64,000 nt of DNA from Owenia fusiformis (lineage: Eukaryota; Annelida; Polychaeta; Sabellida; Oweniidae). The notes below the pieces were generated by a model, which made no database searches, was not told the DNA's origin, and saw only the letters and a program-made list of their open reading frames with translations. Shown here in pieces: positions 12,701-24,700 of the stretch. The first letter of the stretch is position 1; the number at the start of each line of letters is the position of its first letter. Location: the NCBI GenBank assembly GCA_903813345.2, contig CAIIXF020000002.1, positions 27,533,223-27,597,222 of the forward strand. Reading direction: 5' to 3'. Made by a program: the position numbers and the translations under genes.

Positions 12701-15700
12701 ACACTCACGATACAACAGAGAGACAACTTTTCTGACATCCTTTAACAATTTGTAACGTAAGCAGTCCTGATGTTTGAAAAGCTGATGTCTCATAAAATTC
12801 TTATGTTATTTTACATTGAGCAAAATTCACTTATCATTCATTCAGAAAATTAGATTGATACTATGCTGATAATACATCACACTGACACTTTTACATTTCA
12901 TAATGCTGTTTTTACAATTGACTTGTATTTAATTAAGTCTACTTTTCATTAGTTTAGTACCCTTTGCATTCGTTCAACTTCACTTCTTAAAAAAATATCA
13001 TAGTGTTCACCCTGCACGCAGAGTCTTGTTATAACAAAGACGAAGCTGTCTTTTAAGAAGCGAAGTAGTACAAATACAAAGGGTAGTTTATAACTAGATT
13101 TAAGTATAAGAATATGTTTAAGTATATTTTACATTGAAATGACCAATATGTCATTGTTTGGACACCTCCGAGCCAGTAATTAATTAGAATTAAATTTTTC
13201 ATTAAATATATTCTACAGTACATAATATTTCCAAGAATCAAACCTATTTATGGATACTATTAGTATAGACTTAGCATGTAGTTTCAAATAGGCCTATCTC
13301 AAATGATAGTATTTACATTATCTCAATCAGGAGCTGATTTTATATGCAATTTGATAAACCTTGATTATGTAAATTAATGTGCATTTTTGTATCACCCTGT
13401 ATTATTCCAATTAGGTTGTGTTTGTGCCATGATCTAAGTAGAAGCCTAATGTGAAAACATAATACAATGTATTGTATTATCGTATGATCTGTAAAATGAA
13501 GTCCTCTGATTGGTCAGTTATTGTGCTGTACCAACCTGTATTGCTACTGAGATTGTCTCCGTTGATCAACTCTGTCGCAATACAGAAAATATTGGTACGG
13601 AGGGGACATTCTCAGTAGCAATACAGACCATCACACGATAAAAATGTTATTGAATGATTTGAAGTGCAATACAGGATATATTCTGTCTTGATATTCTGTA
13701 TTGGCACTCGACTTCGTCTCGTTCCAATATGGAATTCTCGAGCAGAATATATCCTGTATTACACTTCAAATCATTCAATAACTTATAATATTGCAATTCA
13801 GTTTTATCTTCAGTATATTTCTAACTAAAAGTAGTAGTACAGGGTGACACAAAATGTTACTCTCTAATTTTGGAATAATTTCTCAAATATGATGTAATCT
13901 TTGTGATTTTATTTAAGTTAGATTGAATGTTCCATAGAGGAAACAATGGTGTACAGTACTTATTTTGCATCTATTATTTTGAGATTTAGAGAAATCATGT
14001 TTTCCATCCAGGATGCTCTTGCATGTAATTGTCCAAAAACAATTTCTTAAAATTACCTAATAAGTCAGTTTGAACTTCATCATATTTGAAAAAAAATTGT
14101 ATTTTTGGTCGATTTCACGTTAGAGCATACCTAGATGGTAAACATGATTTCAATCTTAGATGCAATGTAGCTACACAACTGTAGCTACATCATGTTTGAA
14201 AAAGTGATTCCAAAACTAAAGGGTGCATATTTTGTGTCGCCCTGTATTTCACTGTAAGGATTCACTTGTACTTGTACATGTACTTAAATAATATGGTCAA
14301 ACTGCCATAAAGTTATCGTTTACAAGGACACAACAACTGTTTAAAATTCTTACGAAACCGAGCACTCATGAGAGCATATAAAAATGGGTTGCATGCACTG
14401 TTGACCCATAATAAAAAGTTTGCCGCCTCATATAAGTCTTTATCAACAGTGTCCGGCGTGACTGACTCAATGAATGTCATAATGGTATATGGGCACCAGC
14501 ACATGAAATATACGACAACAAGGATACTTAAAGATCTAGCAGCCCTTCTGTCTCGGCGGAGAACAATTTGGTTCGCCTTGTTTTGATTTCTGATAATCGC
14601 ACCTTGTGGCAGGCTCATAGTACGAGAACTAGTAGGAGCATTGTCACTGGTTGTGGCATAATGATATGTTCTCTGAACGCCACTATTCTGTCCTTTGCAG
14701 TGTTGATCTGTTTGGTCCAAGTTATTTTGATCTTCTCTCTGACCCATACTAAGGTCATCTTGTTCCACTCTCTGGCCTTGACATTGGTCATGTTGACTTG
14801 AAACTTGGGGACGTTGACCTTCTATCTCATCTTGGTGAAGTTGACCTTCTCTCTGACTTATGTTGATGTCAAGTTGATCCTGTATTTGTCCTTCAGCTGT
14901 GTCTTGGTCTTGGCCTACATTTTGACTTTGCACCTGGACATGTTGACATTGAGCTGGGTCACATTGACATTCCCTCAGTTCCTGAGGTTGGTCGTGTTGA
15001 CTTTCTTCCTGGCCGATGTCTTGATTATGTGGCCTTAGACCATGTGGTTTGTCATTTTGTCCTTCTCCTTGACTTATAGCCTGTTTGTGTCCACTTCCTG
15101 TTTGAGCTGATCCAGTTTCTTTATCTTTCGATCTTTCAATTTTTAGTCCCTCACTTTGTGTTTGGTACGAGGATATACCAGCTGAAGCGACTTTTCTGCT
15201 ACGATCCCTGATGTTCAGATAAACGCGGAGATTCAAATATGCAGTCAGAACCAGCGGGATAAAGAACTCGAGGATGGCAGTAGTCAGAGTATACTCCATG
15301 TTGTTAAAGAACTCAACATCACAGTCATCTTCAGCCGTTGTTCTTCGCCCGATCCAATATTCCCAAAAAATAATAGCCGGTCCATATAACAAAAATGACA
15401 AAATCCAGGAACAGATGATATAGACCACAGCTTTTCTTACTGTTTGTTTTGCTGTGTATGACGCCCCCTGGGAAATAAGCATGAAACGATCAAAGCTGAT
15501 CAGAACGATTGTCAGCGAGGATTCAGCACAAACCAAAAAGTCAATTACCAGCCATATTTTGCACCATAAACGTCCAAAAGTCCATGTATAATTGTTGATT
15601 GTGTAGAATACATAAAAAGGTAGACTCACCACTCCCACTGCTAAGTCAACTATCGATAGATTAAAAATGTAAATATTTTGTACTGTACGTAATTGCCTAT

Positions 15701-18700
15701 CTCTGAGGAAAGATACGATTGTCAAAACATTTCCTAAAACTGTGACAATTACAAGGAACAATAATGTCACTCCAATAACATATTTCAATTCGAGAGAAAA
15801 TCCATCTTCAAATTCTTCATCCTCAAACACTTCAATTGATGAATTGCGAAAGCTCATTTTGTCCAATAAATGACTTCATGAAACATACCTGTAGAACTTT
15901 ATAATGTCACTCCATAATAGCATATTTTTTTATTCAAAAGAAAATCAATCTTCAAATTCTTCATCCATTCTTGCGATCACTCATTTTGTCTGGTAAATGT
16001 CTTCTCGACGTTCCTGTGTACAACTGAATTTAATTAAGTCATCCGGGTAAATATATACTGTAAATAGATAATTTTCCCCACGTGGCATGAGCAATTTGTC
16101 AAAATGAACATATGACAGTATACATGTAGTAACTATATACTAACTATAAGTACATACCAGTAAATATAGTTATTATACTACTTTATATAATACTCTATAA
16201 ATATAAAATAATTGTCTTTGATATTGATTTGATCTTTATCATATTGCATTAAAACCCATTAATGAGTATAATACGATCCTCCTCACGGATAAGGTTGCAA
16301 AAATTAAAATGTGCAAATAATTCAATAATCCAATCTCTTAATAATTATCAAACTGCAGTAAACCTCATGTGGTGGATGCAACTAAATGCCTGGCTATATG
16401 CAACTAAATGCAAGGCTATATGCAACTAAATGCAAGGCTATATGCAACTAAATACAAGGCTATATGTTACTAAATGCAAGGCTATATGCAACTAAATGCA
16501 AGGCTATATGCAACTAAACGTAAGGCTATATGCAACTAAATGCAAGGCTATATTCAACTAAATGCAAGGCTATATGTTACTAAATGCAATGCTATATGCA
16601 ATTAAATGCAAAGCTATATGCAACTAAATGCAAGGCTACATGCAACTAAATGCAAGGCTATATGCAACTAAATGCAAGGCTATATGTTACTAAATGCAAG
16701 GCTATATGCAACTAAATGCAAGGCTATATGTTACTAAATGCAATGCTATATGCAATTAAATGCAAGGCTATATGTTACTAAATGCAATGCTATATGTTAC
16801 TAAATGCAATGCTATATGTTACTAAATGCAATGCTATATGCAATTAAATGCAAGGCTATATGCAACTAAATGCTAGGCTATATGTTACTAAATGCAATGC
16901 TATATGCAATTAAATGCAAGGCTATATGCAACTAAATGCAAGGCTATTTTTGTCATGGCAAGTATCTTTTTGTTGTGCCATTCACAATATCTAGCTCAGA
17001 AAGAATGGTACTCTCCTCTACTCAATGGGAATATAACACTAACATTAATGAGAGAAATTAAGTTCATTTTTGCTTTGTTGAATAACTTGTTAAGATTGTT
17101 AATTTACTGGTGATATGAGTTTTGATTGTTTATATAACAAATGGTTGGGACTCTCATATTGATTTATTAAAGGCACATTTTTAGGTTAAGCCATTATGTC
17201 ACCACTACTAGATGTGACATATTGTTCGGGTTTCTAACTTTTTGTGAACTGTGTTCAGCATCTGGCGGTCAGTGGTCCGCATTTGGCATTCGGAGTTTGG
17301 TATCTATATCAAATGGCAGGTGGTGACATTTTGCATGTGAATGCCTTGTTATCATTTGTTCTTACGAAAGATTAAAGGAAACTGAATAAGATCCTTTAAC
17401 AAGTTGATAATACATCATAGTATGTGAGTCTTCTAGTCTCACAACATTCGATATTCCCTGTAGAAATACATTAGGTGATGAACACCTTTGTTTTTTGCTC
17501 AGGGGGTGTTTAAGTAACAGAAGTTTATCTTACATTATGTACTGTAATTAGAAACCTGACCTAAAGGGGCATTTTTTATATATAAAACATTAAGTGCTTA
17601 TTGTATTGATTTGGATTCACACATGTATCAATGACACTGGTAATCCACTCCATTACACTGGTTACCAAAACGGTGGGGATTCTGCCTACAACACGTGAAA
17701 TAAGGAAAAAAGAAAAGGTACCTTCGACGTTCCGACATTTTGTTACCGAACCGGTTCGGTTACCAGCGTAATTGAGCAGATCACCAGTGAATGACCTTGC
17801 TATGACGAGAATGTTCATTAAGCTCACAGTTGTCCAAAGTCCATGTGACAAACTATGGCATTGAAACAATTTCTCAATTTGTTCACCAATATCTTTGCCA
17901 TTTTTGATTACCCTAGGGATCGTTTCTGGTATGATTGTTGCTTACGGTTCAGAGAAAACTATTGTCTACTTTTTGACGAACGATGACTTTTAGACCATAT
18001 TATATGTTAAGACAGTTTCAAAAAGAGACCCCTTGGAAGGAAACTATTTATTAGAATGTATACAATGAACTTGATATGTGATTATCTCCCTCCTTTCTAA
18101 AAGGGGCTTAATGGAAACAATATGTGATTTCTTAAGCCTCTGAGAATTTATCAATAACATTGGAAGGAGCCAATAATGTGAAATATTTCGTACACACCTA
18201 TGAACATAATAGTGACTTATTGGCAATAAAGAGTATTTATTGTCACGAGATACAGAATTTCCTGAAGCATTCATGCCTGTGAGAACTGTGCCAACATTAC
18301 AAAAGGTTTGGTAACAATCCTATTAACTTCTTCATTTGATACTCAAATTAATTGAGTAATATAGATTAAATGTATCAGGATTTCTCAACTTCCTAATGTA
18401 TTTGCATTCAATATATTGAGCCTCTTACTATCATATTCTTCGATAGGCTTTATATCTCCAAGTCAGGTAAAATGAGGCTTTAGAAATGAACTTTCATTCA
18501 CTTTTCAACACCAACTAGAGACAAGTTGAGGGTAACATGATTTTACAATATACAGGGTGTCCAGAATGTCTCTTTGCAATTACAATACTATGTATGTGTA
18601 AAGTGTAAAGAAATTTTAGGGACACCCTGTATTGCCCAAAACACAAGTCCAACGATTCTGAATTGTTCACGATTATGCTTCAATTTAACAGTTATAGGTA

Positions 18701-21700
18701 AATAATTTGATATTCCCTTTATTAGTGCAATAGGTTTTATTTGGACATTTCTGCATTTTGAATATTCAAGAACTTCCATGTTTGGTCAGATATATCAATT
18801 ACTATCTTATTTAATTGAAAACGATTGTAGTAAATTTTAGCATTTTACAAACTAATCTTTGAAAAATTTAAAAATACAAAGGATAGAAAGTACACACTCT
18901 GATGATCTTTTCAAAAATTATTCCTATTTTATTTTCTAAAAAAAAGAATTGTAATATCTGATCAAATATGGAATTTATTGGAAATTTAACAAGCAAACTG
19001 TCAATATTCACCAGAATTGGAAAGGGGAAGGCAACTTTTCTCAATTGAATTTTGCCAGATAACCTATAAGGCAAATGAAGGATTGAGGCACAACTGTTGT
19101 TTTTTAAGAAAAAGGCATAACATGGAATGATGAGAGTACATTTTTTTTATAAAATTCTGACAATTGTTTTTGTCCCTTTAACACATACTGTGATTGGACA
19201 CTTCTCAGAGTAAAGATTAAGTGCGCCTAATAAGTCAAATGCGAGTAGGTATTCACCAGTTCCGCCACCAGGTGGCTTAATCGGGGAAATAACATGGCAG
19301 GGTAGTACCCTTTATGTATCTGATAGTCATACAAATTGAAATATGTCCATTAAAAGAAAATATCTGCCCAAGAAAAGAAGAAAACAAGAACAAGAAAAGA
19401 TATTTCACATTTTGTGATTTTACAACATGGGATCTTATATGGGTAATCTCCCCGACTCAGAAGTCACATTTTCAAAGAAAAGTAAATTTTCAAAGTTGAT
19501 AAACTCTTTTCAAAACTACATTTCAAATGTGATTTTACATGTAGATTCCAAATATGACATCAATTTGACTGAATTTTGACTTTAATGAAGAAAATCAAGA
19601 TTATTACTACTTGCATGATCGCATCTAGTCTATTGAATCATTACTTTGTTTAATTAACTTGGCCATTTTGAATGACATGATCAGACCAGGTGGGAAGGTT
19701 GCATTTGAAATCCCAAGTTTGGGATTGTGTTTGAAAATGTGGGCCTAGTTTTGAAGAATTTTTTACTATTAGAAATCAAGCACCTTTGTTTTTCAAATAA
19801 GGCCAATTTTCTCAAAGATAGTCGGGCCAAAATAGGATTTGGAAAAGTTGACTGAAGATGATGTTGGATATCTATCTACAAAAATACTATATATAATACA
19901 TGTACATTACACAATAAATGTAAAATATATTCTATTCTATTTCAACCTTTTATATCTTACATATTAGCTTGTTTTCATCTCTTTAACATTTCAAAGTATA
20001 GGTATTTACATACTTTAAATCAATAATGCTTGATTATTGTTTGTAAATCGATTCTCTTTAAAGTGATTATAATAACAAAATGCATGTAAATAAAAAACTG
20101 TTAAGTCTCACAAGTGGTTATAAAGTTTATAAAAATACATCTACGGTTAATACATATATTTGCATCATAATGAAACACAGTAACATCTGAATCACAAGTC
20201 TATATATTCTTGATTTGTATCAGATGCCAATATGAGTGTATCTAGTGGCAATTCACAATAAGTCCCTGTATACTGGGGAAGACACTGGCATGTGAATCTG
20301 CCTTTTTCTGGGTGACAAGTACCTCCATTGAAACATGGCCGACTTATGCAATAGTCTATGATTGTTTCACATAATACACCGGTGTAGTGATCATGGCAGC
20401 AACATGATTGGTTAAAACAAAAGCCATTGACACATCCAGCTGGGATTGGACATTCTGGGTCGTAAATTGGAGGAACTGTCCTAAATTTGCAGTCATTTTC
20501 AGTTATGCTTGACCAACCTGGGTTGCAGATTCTCGCCCCTGTTGTTCTGTCACATGTATAGTGCCCATTCTCGCAGCTGTCCTGTGGGGCACAGTAGGTG
20601 TTGCATTCAGGGGGGTTGTAGTAGCCAGGCGGGCAGCCACTAGGTGGCACTGAACAGTTGATGCCAGTGTAGCCTTCTGGACATGCACATCGATATCCTC
20701 CATCTGGATTTTGTAAGCATGTCCCTCCATTCTGACATGGCTGACTTATACATGATAGGTAACTCTCACAATGTACTCCAGTGTAGCCATCCCTGCACAA
20801 ACATTGGTAGCCGCTCTCTGAAGGCTGACAAGATGCCAGGTTCTGGCACGGTTCACTATTACATGCAGATATAGGAGTTTCACATCTAGAACCTGTAAAG
20901 CCAGGCGTACAGCAGCACGTTTTTTGATGACATTGTCCAAAATTAAGACAGACACCAATATCAGGGCATTCTGGATCTAGTATTGGTGGGAGATTGCGTA
21001 CCTTGCAGTCTGTGCCATACCAGTTAGGTAAACAGTCTTTAGTCCCGGTGTTAGGATCACATGTGTAATGCCCCCTTTCACAGTCATCAGCAGCTAAGCA
21101 GTACACTTCACATCTAGGCCCATAGTAATTTGGAGGACAGGATGCTATGAAGCTCTCACAGTTACTTCCTGTGTAACCTGGCAGACATTCACATCGGTAT
21201 TCATTCTCACTAGTGATGCATGTACCTCCATTTAAACATGGATTGCTGGTACATGGTGTGATTGGAACTTCACAAAATGCTCCAGTCCAGTTGTCTATAC
21301 AGCAACAAGTCTTGTTGAAACATTGTCCATTGCTACATGGCCGAGCATCAGGGCAGTCAGGATCCACAGGAGGCGGAGTTTCTTTCAGGGTACAGTTTAT
21401 CTCTGGGGAACTCCAGCCAGGCAAACAGAGCTTAGCACCAGATGTTGGGTCACATGCATAATGACCTCCTTCACAACTGTTTGTGGCAAAGCAGAACACA
21501 CTACACCCAGGCCCGTAATAGTGAGGTGGACAGTTTGGTATGTATGTTTCACAGTGCCTTCCTGTATAATCTGGCAGACACGTGCACATATAGCCATTTT
21601 CTATGATGTTGCAAGTGGCACCATTCTTACATGGATTGCTAGAACAAGGACTTATTATGTTTTCGCAGCGGGGACCATAATAATTACCATAGCAGCAACA

Positions 21701-24700
21701 TGTCTTCTTATGACACTGTCCCCCTACACATGGGCTATCATCAGGGCATTCTGGATCAATTATTGGGGGTTCAGTCCTCAATGTACAATTATAGTCTGGC
21801 CAACCCCACCCAGCTCTGCAGATTTTGGCTCCTGTGTCGGGGTCACAAGTGTAATGGCCATTTAAGCAGTCATCAGCATCTAAGCAGTATACCTCACATC
21901 TAGGCCCATAGTAATTTGGAGGACAGGTCTTTATGTAGGTCTCACAGTTCTGTCCTGTGTAGCCTATAGGACAAATGCAGTTGTATCTATCTCCAACAGC
22001 CTGACATGTTGCTCCATTCAAGCATGGCTGACTTGTGCATGAAGTAATGGGGATTTCACACCTTTGTCCAGTGTGGTTGGCATCGCAACAACATGTTCCA
22101 TTATGACATTGCCCATAAACACATGGTTCGGGAGGGCATTCTTGGTCAACTACTGGGGGCACTGTCCTCAATGTGCAATTCCATTCTGGTCTATCCCATC
22201 CATTTCGACATATCTTGGCTCCTGAGTTAGGATCGCATGTATAATGTCCCCTATCACAATCATCAGCAGCAAGGCAGTATACCTCACATCTAGGCCCATA
22301 GTAATTTGGAGGACAGTTCCTTATGTAGGTTTCACAATTCTGTCCTGTGTAGTCTTCAGGACAAAAACAGGTATAACCACCTTCAATAACCTGGCATGTC
22401 CCTCCATTCAAGCATGGTTGACTTGTGCATGTAGTTATGGGGATTTCACACCTTGATCCAGTGTACTTGTCATAGCAACAGCATGTTCCATTATGACATT
22501 GTCCATAAACACATGGTTCGGGAGGGCATTCTGGGTCAACTACTGGGGGCACTGTCCTCAATGTGCAATTCCATTCTGGTCTATCCCATCCATTTCGACA
22601 TATCTTGGCTCCTGAGTTAGGATCGCATGTATAATGTCCCCTATCACAATCATCAGCACCAAGACAATATACCTCACATCTAGGCCCATAGTAATTTGGA
22701 GGACAGTTCCTTATGTAGGTTTCACAATTCTGTCCTGTGTAGTCTACAGGACAAAAACAGGTATAACCACCTTCAATAACCTGGCATGTCCCTCCATTCA
22801 AGCATGGTTGACTTGTGCATGTAGTTATGGGGATTTCACACCTTGGTCCAGTGTACTTGTCATAGCAACAGCATGTTCCATTATGGCATTGCCCATAAAC
22901 ACATGGTTCGGGAGGGCATTCTGGGTCAACTACTGGGGGCACAGTCCTCAATGTGCAATTTAATTCTGGTCTATCCCATCCATTTCGACATATCTTGGCT
23001 CCTGAGTTAGAATCACATGTATAATGACCTCTATCACAATCATCAGCTGCTAAGCAAAATGTCTCACAGTTAGGCCCAAAGTAGTTGGGTGGACAAACTC
23101 TAATAGAAATCTCACAGTGAGTTCCTGTGAAATCAGGCAGACATGTACAAGTGTAGGTGTTGTCCACCAAGTTGCAAGTTCCACCATTCTGACATGGTTC
23201 ACTTGTGCATGGTGTTATAAGAATTTCACAGTATTGTCCATGATAGTTATCAAAACAACAGCATGTTTTCTTGTGGCATTGACCATGAATGCATGGGGAT
23301 TCATCAGGGCATTCTGGATCAATTATTGGAGGTACTGTCCTCAATGTACAGTTCAATTCTGGTCTATCCCATCCTTCTCTACATATCTTGGCTCCTGAGT
23401 TAGGATCGCATGTATAGTGTCCTCTATCACAATCATCTGCCTCCAAGCAATAAATGTTACATTCTGGTGGGTTAAAGTAGTTAGGAGGGCACTGCCCAAT
23501 AGCTGTTTCACATAAGATTCCAGTGAAACCTTGTACACAAGTACATGTAAACCCTCCTAATGAAGGAATACAGGTACCCCCATTCAGACAAGGTCTGCTT
23601 AAACAGTAGTCAATGTTTGTTTCACATCGATCACCGGTGTAATGATTGTCACAGCAGCATCCCTGTCTGTAGCATCTTCCATTAACACATGGAGAGTCAG
23701 TTGGGCAATCTGGATCAGATGGTGGTGGTATTGTTTTGACTTTACAGTCAATTTCAGGTTCAGCATAACCAGGAAGGCAAATTTTTGTACCAGTATATTG
23801 ATCACATGTATAATGTCCTCTCTCACAATCATTTGCAGCCAAGCAATAGTTATTACATTCTGGTGGGTTGTAATAATTGGGGGGACAGTTGTATGTTTCA
23901 CACAACATCCCTGTGAAATTTGGAAGACATGTACATACATATCCACGTCCACCAGCTGCTGGACTGCATGTTGCCCCATTTTGACATGGTTGAGTGCTAC
24001 AGTAATCAATAATTGTTTCACATCGATCACCGGTGTAATGATTGTTACAGCAGCATCCCTGTCTGTAGCATCTTCCATAAACACATGGAGAGTCAGTTGG
24101 GCACTCTGGATCAGATGGGGGTGGTATGGTTTTAATTGTACAATTGTTTTCAGGCATTGTATATCCAGGTAAACAAAACTTTGACCCCGTGTTGGGATCA
24201 CAAGTATAATGCCCTCTATCACAATCATCTGCAGCAAGACAGTACACATTGCAAGCAGGTGGGTTGTAGTAATTTGGAGGACATTGTGGATCATATGTTT
24301 CGCAATGAGTGCCCGTGAAGTCCCTTGAGCAAGTGCACGTGTACCCACCTACAATTTGATTACATGTGCCTCCATTCAAACAAGGCTGGCTTATGCAGTA
24401 GTTTATAAATGTTTCACATCTAGTGCCAGTGTAATGTTCATTACAGCAACACCCTCGTCTATAACATCTTCCATAAACACATGGAGAGTCAGTTGGGCAA
24501 TCTGGATCAGTTGGTGGAGGAATTGTCTTGAATTTACAGTCATTTTCAGGAACTGCATATCCAGGCAGACAAACTTTCGCTCCTGTATTGGGATCACATG
24601 TATAATGCCCTCTATCACAATCATCTGCAGCAGAACAGTAAACATTGCAAGCAGGTGGGTTGTAGTAATTTGGAGGACATTGCGGGTCATATGTTTCACA

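Larger units (their letters stand above)
5409..14312. other. BBS7 giant intron, first gene-free stretch
   Basis: I see no convincing coding sequence on either strand. The stretch is AT-rich and holds the foldbacks and MITEs listed separately (7752-8037, 8120-8881, 9433-9815, 12957-13085, 13528-13782, 13840-14244), a G16 tract near 6525, a CGTCCGTC-rich patch near 11350-11390, and a 45-bp direct duplication at 12073-12145. Confidence 0.6.
16017..20191. other. gene-free stretch between first GPCR and multi-DSL gene
   Basis: Holds a 22-bp minisatellite (16375-16947), a dispersed repeat copy (17193-17335), a tiny MITE (18553-18629) and the first copy of a 400-bp dispersed repeat (19245-19640). 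The rest is AT-rich with no recognisable gene. I found no AATAAA within about 300 bases after the stop of the multi-DSL gene; only variants such as AATATA are present. Confidence 0.55.

Noticed and set aside
14368-15038. Three + strand open frames opposite the first GPCR
   Set aside because: They mirror the Gln-rich receptor coding strand; the - strand frame carries all GPCR landmarks.
15858-15866. A receptor start three codons upstream of ATG 15857
   Set aside because: The upstream codon is TTG, not ATG, and a TGA lies in frame just before it.
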